Origin: Syngnathus acus | Taxonomy: Eukaryota; Chordata; Actinopteri; Syngnathiformes; Syngnathidae | Length of the DNA stretch: 64,000 nt | Reading direction: 5' to 3' | Assembly: GCF_901709675.1 (NCBI RefSeq) | Contig: NC_051094.1 | Coordinates: 434,001 to 498,000, forward strand | In this document: in pieces, positions 13,557 to 46,405 of the stretch | Numbering within the stretch: the first letter of the stretch is position 1 | Layout of the letters: each line of letters starts with the position of its first letter | Made by a program: the position numbers and the translations under genes | Notes under the pieces: model-generated | The model's input: the letters and a program-made list of their open reading frames with translations, nothing else | What the model was told of the DNA's origin: nothing | Database searches by the model: none

Positions 13557-13590
13557 GTTGCTGCTGCTGCTGCTGCTGCTGCCGCTGCTG
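13557..13590. repeat. CTG/CAG trinucleotide tract in the il12b 5' leader
   Basis: Eight CTG units, one CCG and two further CTG on the plus strand. They read as CAG/CAGCGG on the il12b sense strand. The tract lies between the TATA-like box and the start codon, so it is probably transcribed in the 5' untranslated region. Confidence 0.8.
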
Positions 13591-13626
13591 ATCGATCATA
13601 CACACCGAATGAGCGCAAAGACTCAT

Positions 13627-13633
13627 TTTTATA
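13627..13633 (-). promoter_or_regulatory. TATA box of the il12b-type gene
   Basis: On the minus strand the sequence reads GAGTATAAAAATG, about 112 bases upstream of the start codon at 13515. It is a consensus TATAAAA and is the likely core promoter, giving a leader of about 80 bases. Confidence 0.6.
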
Positions 13634-13639
13634 CTCTTG

Positions 13640-15035
13640 AACATAAACAAGCATCAGCAACATTTTACTATCCCTGTGTGGGAGTGACAGATCGAAACTG
13701 AGGGACGCAACGTAGTAAGACAAAGCATCACTCGCTTGACGGTGCACTTCTACAAGTATGACGAAGGAGAACAAGCGGGGTGATGTGGAATCGGATAAGA
13801 AGTGGGTGGGGGGGGGTTGCCCTTGATTGAGATACAGCTAAATGCACCATGAAGGGTCTTTTTATTTATTTATTTTTTTATCTCTTTTAGAGGCAGGCGT
13901 TTCCACAAAACATAAGATAAACTGCGTATGTGCTGTATGTAAATAATGATTGGGCATAAATACAATCAAATAATCATATCTAGTAATATATTCATGAATA
14001 ACCTATTTATTAGTAACTAACTCATCAATAAGTCTAGGTCTAGGATCTAAAACATGCTTAGTCAAATCCTCAACTAACTTTTAGACCCATGTGCTAAAAT
14101 AGCACTCAGAAATTTTGAATAGAAGAAGAATTTCACCCAATCACACAGTGACGCCAGTGATGTGACATTTAAGTGGCTCTATGGCCCAAAAAAAAATAAT
14201 TGCCCGAGGAATTTCCATTCTTATAACTCACTCAGTGGGCAAGAGCAATTTGCTGGCAAATGACATATTAAGACTTCCTCATGCACGCAACAACTTCCTG
14301 CGGTTTCACGTTGTGAACAGCGACTCGCATTTCTTGCAGGGCTGGCTGCGCTCATAGTTTTTTATTTTCATTCACGGTGAGATCAGGGATGGGAGGGTCA
14401 CTAGCATACCTTGACATTTCTTCCTGTAACGTGCATTATAAATCAAAGGTAGTATTTGAACATATTTGTCAATGGTTGTTCAAATGTGGTTCATGTCATG
14501 CAAGGGCCATAAAGTGACATGAATGTCTGCTAGCTAGCAGTATTTTTCATTTGAATGTCACTTGGCTGCTACTTTCCAAGCAGCCATTTCAACTGTAAAC
14601 TGGAGAGAGGGAACTGCATATTTATTTTTGAATGGATATTACAAAGTCGCGTCCTTTAAATATGCGCGTTTGGTTTGAGTTGACATTTTCCTTTTTGTGG
14701 TTTTGTGATCTTCAACTTGATTGTGAAGGTCAAAATAGTTTTTTTTTTCTTCCGCGCTACGAAACTTCCACTTTGAATCTGATTAAACGATGAGTGTCAA
14801 GAAACGTATTTTCTTATTCGTCACCGTCCACCACGGTTTAAAACATCCCCCGTTTGATGACAACATACAGCTGCCCTTTGTAAAAGGATCAGTTCACCCA
14901 AATTTGGATGAAATTTCCACGATTCGTTCCACTAGGACGTGTTGCGTATGTGGGCATCACAGAACAGGAGTGGCGGCGTTAAGGCAAACAACTGCTGAAT
15001 GAAATACTTTACTTGTACAATGAGCCCGAGCTGTG
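13640..15035. other. Intergenic DNA without a supportable gene
   Basis: Upstream flank of the il12b-type gene followed by AT-rich unique sequence. The only longer open frame (14790-15002, +) has no recognisable domain or exon partners. A TTTATTTATTTATTTTTTTATC stretch occurs near 13860. Confidence 0.5.
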
Positions 15036-15037
15036 TC

Positions 15038-15139
15038 GTAAAGTAAAGTAAAGTAAAGTAAAGTAAAGGACAGGACAGGACAGGACAGGACAGGACAGGA
15101 CAGGACAGGACAGGACAGGACAGGACAGGACAGGACAGG
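15038..15139. repeat. Two adjoining pentanucleotide arrays
   Basis: AAAGT units (about 15038-15068) pass directly into about 14 AGGAC units (15068-15139). The second array creates a false Leu-Ser-Cys-Pro-Val minus-strand ORF. Confidence 0.95.
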
Positions 15140-15287
15140 AAGGGTCACTTCTGCTCGTTTGATCTCAAAACGTCCAACTTGCTGTGGACAAACAGACTCC
15201 ATCATTGTCTTCTTCCATAGCAACCACGGGTGCTTTGCTCTCCCCGGCTAGATACCCCTCCACCCCCAAAGGTTATTGGTTGTGGAC

Positions 15288-15818
15288 TCAATCAGGCAAA
15301 AGGAGAGAGTATAAAGAGTCGATCGTACTTGGCTTGGGCAGCGTCTCTGCTAATCTTCTGAGGCTGGCGGCTCCCAGCTGGTTTCGGCTTCCCGGGAGCA
15401 TCTCCGTGAGGTGTTTGTTTTCGACGTGGCCCACCACTGGCCTATAAGGAGGTGCAAGAAAAATGAAGAGCTTGGATAACTTGATCAAGTCTAGAATGAC
15501 GTGAAGTGACCTGGGAGTACGTAGTTACAGCTTTTCTTACCTTGGCCTTGTACTTCTGGACACTCCAGGTAGGTTGCAGTTCTGGAGTATGACAGCACTG
15601 GAGGATAACGGGGCCCTGGTGGCTTCACGTTTGATTCTTCTCAAATCTTTGGCCCTTAATTGACGTCTTTTCTTCTCAACACGTTTCTTGCGACCCTGTT
15701 GACTATATGCAACAAAACGTTGGACGCCACAATATCTTGGCAATTTCAAGAGTGCTGCATCCCTTTGAAAGACTTTATGGGACTTCTCAGAGTCACTTAA
15801 ATCTCTTTTTTGCCCCAT
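15288..15818 (-). CDS. Two-exon ORF with a first exon derived from a Tc1-like transposase
   Basis: Exon A (15818-15541) and exon B (15441-15288) join in phase across a consensus GTAAGA donor and a CACCTCCTTATAG acceptor, giving 143 residues. Exon A starts [16 protein letters not shown]. It contains [11 protein letters not shown], then a second HTH-like segment with [24 protein letters not shown] and VSRSTR. These are phrases of the DNA-binding half of a fish Tc1-family transposase. Around residues 18-33 the frame is shifted relative to the transposase ([11 protein letters not shown] is readable in another frame) and then returns to frame. Exon B (about 50 residues, from [10 protein letters not shown] to SLLLPD) does not resemble a transposase and I do not recognise it. 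The DDE catalytic domain is absent. The gene lies head-to-head with utp15, and a TTTTCTTCAG before the ATG suggests an upstream non-coding exon. It may be a domesticated gene or an exonised fragment. Confidence 0.45.
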
Positions 15819-15970
15819 GTTGCCTGAAGAAAAGACGCTGCCTGATTACATGATCATTAATATCGGGTGTTGACCTCCTTAGGCCGCAGCCTCCCTCATT
15901 ACACAAATAAACTTCACTTGATATGCTTCAAAGCAATAAACATTCCACTTTTGCCCAATATTTGTGCAAA

Positions 15971-16204
15971 CAGCGGAAGTAATAAGTCAACTCGCACAGC
16001 CGACAGAAGCTCGGGAGACAGAAACCGGAAGTGACGCATAAAGGTTCCTTCAGGAGGAAATAAGATAATTGAGAACATTGTTTTAGTTTTTGATCACCTA
16101 AAATAAGTGTGTATATTATACTTAAATATTGTTAAATACATGTAAATAGTCAGTCATCAAAAAGGAACATTTGTAATATTGCGTGAACAAAGAAGCGGAA
16201 GTGG
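15971..16204. promoter_or_regulatory. Probable bidirectional promoter with three ETS-type GGAAGT motifs
   Basis: AGCGGAAGTAA (near 15973), ACCGGAAGTGACG (16024-16036) and AGCGGAAGTGG (16194-16204) lie between the Tc1-derived gene and utp15. The middle one combines an ETS core with a CRE-like TGACG. ETS sites of this form are typical of TATA-less housekeeping promoters. The transcription start is inferred. Confidence 0.5.
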
Positions 16205-16451
16205 TTACAGGAACCGTCATGGCCGCGTCCACAGCAGCTTGCGGCAACGTGATAAATCGTTTCAATGCCTAACTTTTGGTTCCTCCACGAGAAGTACTTT
16301 AACATCCTCTACTTTTAAAAGATTTAAGAGTATTCACACCTGCCGAACTTGTGTTTTAAAAGGTAAGACAACCCAGACGGTAGTTTTGTAGCGAATGTAA
16401 ACGTGCTACTAGTCTGCTAACTTGAATCTGCTTTTACGCGCATGTTGGCTT

Positions 16452-16474
16452 CGTACGTACGTACGTACGTACGT
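16452..16474. repeat. CGTA tetranucleotide repeat
   Basis: Self-complementary CGTA units, probably in the first (5' untranslated) intron of utp15. Confidence 0.9.
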
Positions 16475-16797
16475 TTGTTTTTAAATCTATTTTGCCATGC
16501 AAATTTCAAGGGACCTATTCCTTATTTTAACACATTTTTGTTCACCAAACCTAAATGAATTAAATCGGTGGTGCTGTACAGACCTGTCGCGTTATTAGAA
16601 GAATGGAAGAAATACATTACTGTGCAGCAAGATAGAAACAAAGATTTCGTAGCCACTTTATTTGGTTGTTTGAATGTTTTGGATCATTTTCGTATGACTG
16701 TCAAGTGTTTCTTAGTCATTTTAAAATATGCCCAGGGATAAAGAGTATTTTGTGACCAACCAACCAACCAACCAACCAACCACACACGTGTGCAGAA

Positions 16798-19425
16798 ATG
16801 GCTTTATTTAAACCGACAAAAATTCCAGTTTATCCTAAACTTGGAGAGAAAGTCACCCAGGACACACTCTTCTGGAAAAACTACAAGGTGAGTGTGTCTC
16901 TTGGTCTGTTAAATGGACATGGGTAATCTAATGATGATGCTCCATAGTCATGTCTATTTGATTCTCTGTTGTGACACGTCGCTATATTTTCCTCCAACAG
17001 GCTCCAATCCAGATAAAACAATTTGGATCGGTCACAAACATCGACTTCTCTCCTGTGGCCCCGCATAACGTTGCTGTGACAGCATTTACACGAGTATGAA
17101 GTCTTGTTTTTCAAAATGCGACTAGCTTCCAATGTTATAGCATGTTCAATAGAATGTGTTGATATGTTTTTATTCACCCTTTTAGATCCACATTTATGGC
17201 CCGTTCTCCCAGGAGCCAGTGAAGACATTTGCCCGATTTAAGGACACGGCATATTGCGGGAGGTTCCGTTCGGACGGTCAACTCCTCGTGGCCGGATGTG
17301 AGAATTCGCTCGTGCAGCTGTTTGATGTCAGCGGCAAGGTGGCGCTCAGGCAATTCAGAGGCCATACAAAGTAGGAAATGGACTTGTTTCATCATTTCAA
17401 ATCGCCCCGGTCTGGGGAATTCTCTGACACCGCTCGTCATATAAATCTGCTCAGGGCCGTCCACGTGACAGACTTCACCTCGGACCAGTACCATATCGTC
17501 ACCGGCTCGGACGATTACACCTGCCGACTTTGGGACCTCCCGAATGTGCAAGAGCTCACCTGCTACCAAGAACACACCGATTACATTCGCTGTGGCGTCA
17601 CCAGCAAACTCAACAGAGATCTCTTCATTACGGGTGATGAAATTGGAGCAAAGCGGCAGCTTTTGCAGCACCATGAAGTGCAACGGGTGACCTTACTTTT
17701 TTCTTCTTTCTTTCTTTCTTGCTTTCTTTCTTGCTTTCTTTCTTGCTTTCTTCCAGGGTCGTATGACCACACGGTCAAACTGTTTGATGCCAGAGTTCAA
17801 AAGTCTGCAATGACTATGGATCACGGCCAGCCAGTGGAAAGTGTGCTCCTGTACCCTTCTGAGGGCCTCCTCGTCTCAGCGGGTACGGAAGCGTTGGTGT
17901 GTTTTTGTCCAAATAAATAATGAGAGCGGAGCTGTTTTCATTCATGGAGGGGCCATTTCATACTTTTTTGCCATGAAAGAAAAAATGCGTATAGTGAACG
18001 CAACTCTATCACCACACTGCTCTTTCCAGGGGGGCGCTACGTGAAGGTGTGGGATCTGCTGAAAGGTGGCCAGCCACTGGTGTCACTGAGGAACCATCAC
18101 AAAACAGTCACCTGTGTGTGTCTGGGCAGCAGCGGCCAAAGGTTGCTGTCGGCCTCCCTGGACAGGTCCGTACAATACGACACACCAATGAATACTTTTA
18201 AGCCTGTCGTCCTTTTTCCCTTTCTAATATTTTATTTTTCATCTATTCAGACACTTGAAGGTGTACAACACGACCAACTACAAAGTGGTGCACAACTTTG
18301 ACTACGCCACCTCCATTCTCAGTTTGGCTTTGGCTGTAAGGAAATGAAGTCTCACTTTGTAGAACTCGGCAACTTGAACGTACTGCACCGGTAATCGCTA
18401 CGCGGCTTTTCTTTTTTCTTTTACAGCCAGACGACGGGACTATTGCTGTGGGTATGACCAACGGCGTCCTAAGCATCAAACACAGGAAACACACAGAGGA
18501 GTCAACTGAACTGTCAGCTCAACGCAGGCGGCGACCGTCATATCGTGTCTTTGTAAAAGGGAAGAATTACATCCCTCAACAAGTAAGCTTTATCGGCATT
18601 TTGTGAGTCAATGCTTTGAAAATGATGAAATCATTTGAAATGAAATCATGAAATAATGAAAATGTTCATTGCGCTTGACGTGGGCTAGCTACCAACCACT
18701 AAGTTGGGTCTCTAATTTTTCCCAGGGTGATTATCTCGTCACTAAGCCCGCCGTGATAAAGCATCTGGCGAAATATGACAAAGAGCTGAGGAAATTCAAT
18801 GTTTCCAAGGCTCTGGATGCAGCTCTGGAGGTATTCGCAAGCCAATGCCTTTTAAGTCTATATTGGATTCAAAAACGCCGAAATGACTGAAAGCAACTTT
18901 GCAGGTGGGGACGAGATACAGGAAGCCGGAAGTTGTAGTTGCCGTTATGAAGGAGTTGGATCTAAGAGGAACGTTGAAAAACGCTTTAGCGGGACGGGAC
19001 GAGCGGGACGTCAATCGGCTCCTCACTTTCTTAATCGGGTGAGACTCGATCACGCCCTGCGTTGGCTTAACGGTCACGAAATGGTTCATGAGCAACGCTC
19101 ACCTCTTTCCTTCATCTTCTCCAGGCATATGCTCGACACCAGGTTCAGCCCCGTCCTCGTCGTGGTGGCCGAGATGATCCTGGACATCTATCAGTCGGTC
19201 ATCGGACAATCGGCCGTCGTGGACCGGCAGCTTTTGCGTCTCCAGGACCTGCTGGAGAAAGAAACGGACTTCCAGCACGAACTCCTGGAAGTGCTGGGTA
19301 TGTTGGACACCGTGTTTGCTTCCCATCTCCCGAGGAAGGAGGTGCCGTGCCCGGGTATTGACATATCCAACGGCCTGGTGGAGGGAAAGGCAAGTAGCTC
19401 ACAAGCTCAGCCTAAGGCCACCTGA
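16798..19425 (+). CDS. utp15: U3 small nucleolar RNA-associated protein 15 (UTP15)
   Basis: Eleven coding exons: 16798-16887, 17001-17093, 17186-17370, 17455-17633, 17757-17882, 18030-18165, 18251-18335, 18427-18582, 18726-18830, 18905-19038 and 19125-19425. All phases agree and give 529 residues (human 518). The start [18 protein letters not shown] is followed by seven-bladed WD40 propeller repeats with [52 protein letters not shown] and LASLDR-type strands. The UTP15 C-terminal helical domain follows ([32 protein letters not shown]). In eukaryotes UTP15 is a nucleolar t-UTP/UTPA component of the small-subunit processome, needed for rDNA transcription and early 18S pre-rRNA processing. The ATG follows a splice acceptor (GTGTGCAG), so a non-coding first exon ends near 16362 at AAAAG/GTAAGA. 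AATAAA is at 19698. Confidence 0.97.
17693..17756. repeat. CTTT repeat acting as polypyrimidine tract of utp15 exon 6
   Basis: TTTC units interrupted every 12 bases by TTGC end directly in TTCCAG, the acceptor of the exon starting at 17757. The microsatellite supplies the whole polypyrimidine tract of this short intron. Confidence 0.9.
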
Positions 19426-19697
19426 TGTACTCTCAGATGGAGCACAGCACAGCACAACACAACACATTGTATTAAAACAGCCCCAACTTGCCTCAGAAGA
19501 CACACAACTCACTGATAATATCAGTTTGGTTCATGTTTCAGGATCCCCTTTAAATCATCACATTCAATCAATGGTGGTTTTTTTTTTTTTGAAGTGAAAG
19601 TATTTTAGCTATACTTGTTAATGAATCTGTGTGCATTTGCCAATGGCTGGATGATGTTTTGATATTTTATACATTGACCAATGTTTATTAAGACCTG

Positions 19698-19703
19698 AAT
19701 AAA
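19698..19703 (+). terminator. Polyadenylation signal of utp15
   Basis: AATAAA about 270 bases after the stop codon; this is the first canonical hexamer downstream of the utp15 coding end. Confidence 0.65.
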
Positions 19704-20389
19704 CTTTTAGCTCACTCCTACTTACCATCGGTGAAATGCAAAAGCTACATCAGGTTTTTGTAAATGGTTGAAACGGAGATAAATCAAATGATGACTGCGT
19801 TCTGTGATCAGTTTGGGAATTCTTTTGTCTGACTGATATCTTGGAACAATGAGGCCATGGAAATGCTTTGTGGCATGGCTTGTGCTGTAATATGGAAGAA
19901 AATGTCTGGAAAAGCCAACTAGAATGTCTGAACTTGATTTGGGGAAAAGACGTACGAGGTGTGTGCTGAGCTGACTCCCACTAAGCGCCCGTTTGAATGT
20001 CGATTAGGAGCACCTGAAATAGAAAGCGCCACCTTGGGTTCGTCACCATGTCTATAAAGTTCAAACCACACAAAAGTCAAATTAATAGCAGGGAAACTAC
20101 ATTGATTGATGCATTTCTTTAATGTACATTTGAATCCCCTTCTTTGTTATTAGGCATTCTTAGGTCCCTTGAAAGATGCTAGATGAATGGAATGATTGCA
20201 CAACAGCAACATATTAGCACAGCCTTTTATCATGAGGTTTCACAAAGATAGATAGCTACATTTCGTGACTCATCTTTTACTGCAGTACCGCCCTTTTGCT
20301 TTGGAGGTCGCTGTTACTCAAACAATCCATGTGACAAGTGAGGAAGTGTCAATTTGTCACTCTCCGCCGTTGCCCCAAGACAAGGTGGG

Positions 20390-20559
20390 GGCGTCATTGG
20401 TCACTCCCCGCCCTTTAAATAGCAGCCAAGCCGAGTAAACCTGGAGTCATTTACACCAACCACCACGTGAATTATTAACACTTCGAAAAGGAATGGAGCC
20501 AAGGTAAGGCATACTAGTGGAGAGGACTGCTGGTTTGCCTTGCAATCTTTTGCTCTAAG
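20390..20559 (+). promoter_or_regulatory. arhgef28 promoter and non-coding first exon
   Basis: An inverted CCAAT box (CATTGGTCA), a CCCCGCCC GC box and a TTTAAAT TATA-like element (20414-20420) precede a transcribed-looking segment. The segment ends at either of two good donors: AAG/GTAAGG (exon end 20503) or the stronger AAG/GTAAGT (exon end 20559). An ATG at 20493 lies in this leader and is out of frame with the main start (see findings). The next exon begins after TTTCCCAG near 21075. Confidence 0.5.
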
Positions 20560-21088
20560 GTAAGTACACTACATTAATCATCGAATTTAATTTGTATCTG
20601 CTTAGTTTGGTTTGAATGAGGTTGCTTGGATGAAGAAAAGTGACAAACATTTTCGTTTCACGAGACATTGAAGAATATCTGGGTCCTGTAAATATATGAC
20701 TCAAAGTGGCAATGTATTTTAATAGTGATCCCACTGTCAATAGTTGCTGCAAAACACCCAATTTCACGTAGCTTTAGTCTGAATGTGTATCAGTTGCTGT
20801 GCTGCGAAAGGCAAATCGAATTCAGTTGTGCACAGATAAAGCTCCTCGGTCTGACTAAAAACAGAACTGAAATTCAATCATTTTTCCCATTTGAGATATA
20901 CTACATGCATGCATTTGGATAGAGTCTCAAAATTACGATGATCATTAAAAGATAAGCAGATAGTGTTTGCTAATCCTTTCAAGAGCTGACGAGGCAGACT
21001 TAACAATGAAGGGGACAATCATCAAGTGTCCTTTTGTTCTCAAGTGCTTCTTGAAGTGCTATTTTTTTTCCCAGCAGGTACGGCGAAG

Positions 21089-44465
<23,377 letters not shown>

Positions 44466-45150
44466 TGTTTGAAGCAGGACATCAAACTGGACTGTGATGG
44501 ATGGAAATAGCGTTGGGAAATTGTGAATAATCAAATGAGAGATGAGCAGCATCCATACTGTATGTGCCTTCTTCTGCTTCATCAAACCGTCGTGCCTTCT
44601 CGCTGTCATTCTATTTTGGTTTTGTAAATTAGATTGAATTCTTATTTTATTGCTTGCTTGTCAAACAATGGCGTTATGTTCTCCGTTAACACTTCAAATA
44701 GGGTCCAATATATGGGGGAAGGCTAGCTTAGGCCTTCGCAAGCTATGTACAGCATTAACTGCTCTTCTCCGGCATATGCATACATTAGATTGCCATGTGA
44801 TTTGAAATCATATTTATTCGAGGAAGAAAGTATTGTACTGTAGCGTATAGTTTGTTGAAAGGGCTACCTACCGACGCACGCTGTTGGAAGAGTGAAGTGC
44901 CAAAATTCTTCTAATCCTATTCCCTTTTGGTAATTTATTGTACCTCAATGGCTTCATGCACTGTACACAATGTTTGCTTTCTTTTCCTGGTTGTAATCAC
45001 TGCTGTGATGTTTGTAAATGTTGGGGCTCCTTATAAAGATCATATTATTGCTTGTGCGTGACGGTAACATTTTGTATTGGGACAGCTTTTTACAATGAGC
45101 TTTTGCATGAAGCTAAACTGCTATGCACAAACTCTTGTATTTACAAATGT
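44466..45150 (+). other. Probable 3' untranslated region and flank of arhgef28
   Basis: AT-rich sequence after the stop codon with no coding potential. No canonical AATAAA was found on the plus strand in this stretch, so the transcript end is not placed. Confidence 0.4.
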
Positions 45151-45155
45151 TCACA

Positions 45156-45948
45156 TTTATTCAGATTCACAGTACAAAAGTAAAAGTCACGTTTTACAAG
45201 AATATATATACACAATGGTAAAGTAGTTTATGCCTCCAAAGGAAGGATGATCAAATTGATTATTTGTCCAGAATGAATGGCATATACTGACAAGAAAAAA
45301 ATATTTTCATGTCTTTTTCATGATCGTTGACGTTATTCTCTTAAAATTATGGCTTGAAAATACCACTTTACAGCTTCACTTTTTTTGGTCCCTTGTTTTC
45401 AAATTCTTGCTTATTCTTAAACAGTTACTGGGATTTTGTTCAGGTATCAAAATAGAAGCTACTTGACAGAATCATCAAACGAAATCTTTTTGCACAGAGA
45501 GACCGTTAAATGAGCGGGCGAGCGGGCTCAGCCGTCAGTCGTGCAGCATTTCCAAAGCAAAAGCAGCAGATTTTTCAAACCAGAACAACGAGCACTTTGG
45601 AGCCAGCCGACAGGACGTGCAAACAGTCATCTGCACTCAGGTAGCTGAGGGCTCCTGAGTGGTGCGCCCACATTTCAGTCCACACAAAATTTAGGAAGAA
45701 AAAAACCTTGAAAAACGGTTCATTTACAGGACGCCTAATGGCACCCTTTGGTCACACTGTCATTCTTTGCTGGATTCTTGCTCTCTCTCGCCTACCGGCG
45801 GTTTGTGAAAGGGAGAAATCCGCAAAATGAGTCCTTTTGAGGCTAGCCTGGATTTGTTACCTTGGTGGCGGTGACACCACTCTCCATTTCCACAGGTCGG
45901 CATAGAGGCCCGGTAACATCGCAATGAACATTGCGGCCGCGATGGCCC
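45156..45948 (-). other. Possible terminal exon and 3' UTR of an unidentified minus-strand gene
   Basis: On the minus strand a CTCACACAG acceptor (near 45949) precedes an open segment reading AIAAAMFIAMLPGLYADLW. This is a hydrophobic, membrane-like peptide that ends at a TAA near 45857; a possible donor AAG/GTAACA overlaps that stop. About 700 bases further on, minus-strand AATAAA occurs (45156-45161). No upstream exon could be joined with confidence, so this may be coincidence. Confidence 0.2.
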
Positions 45949-46405
45949 CTGTGTGAGCGTCATTTTAGTCAAGAGTTCAAAACGCTACAAAACAATCGTT
46001 TGATATTGAAACTTTCCCTCGTCTCTTGGACCTAAAAGTTTTTGTCGAAGTTTGAAGGGTGCATCGTTTGATTGGATTGGAGCGCCCTCATAGAAAAGCT
46101 GAGACTCCAACGAGGAGAAGGGACGATGAGCAAATGAGTCTAGATGAGAGGAATGAGGGGAAAAAATACTATTCAAACCACAGCATCCAAGAATCAGCCG
46201 ACACAATTGAATTCCAATACTCCGAGACCCATAATCAACCCAGGAAGATCGTGAATTCACGCAGGAGCGCGTTAGCTCTTTATCGGCCACCGTACTTAGG
46301 AGATGCTAGCTAGCAAGCGTGCTGTGTTTATCTAGCGAGGGAGTCGAACTCCAGTTCCCCCTTTATGTCAAACTAATCTGCTAGTATTGTGCGGGGTGGG
46401 GGGCA

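Noticed and set aside
15537-15818. Intact Tc1 transposase gene
   Set aside because: Only the DNA-binding part is present, its first HTH is frame-shifted, and no DDE domain or terminal inverted repeats were found nearby.
16925-16960. Box C-like AATGATGATG in a utp15 intron, considered as a snoRNA
   Set aside because: No matching box D (CTGA) at a plausible distance and no terminal stem; the intron is too short for a normal C/D snoRNA.
45985-46290. 101-residue minus-strand ORF
   Set aside because: It begins at a GTG rather than ATG and shows no domain or splice context. It may only be promoter-proximal sequence of the plus-strand gene.
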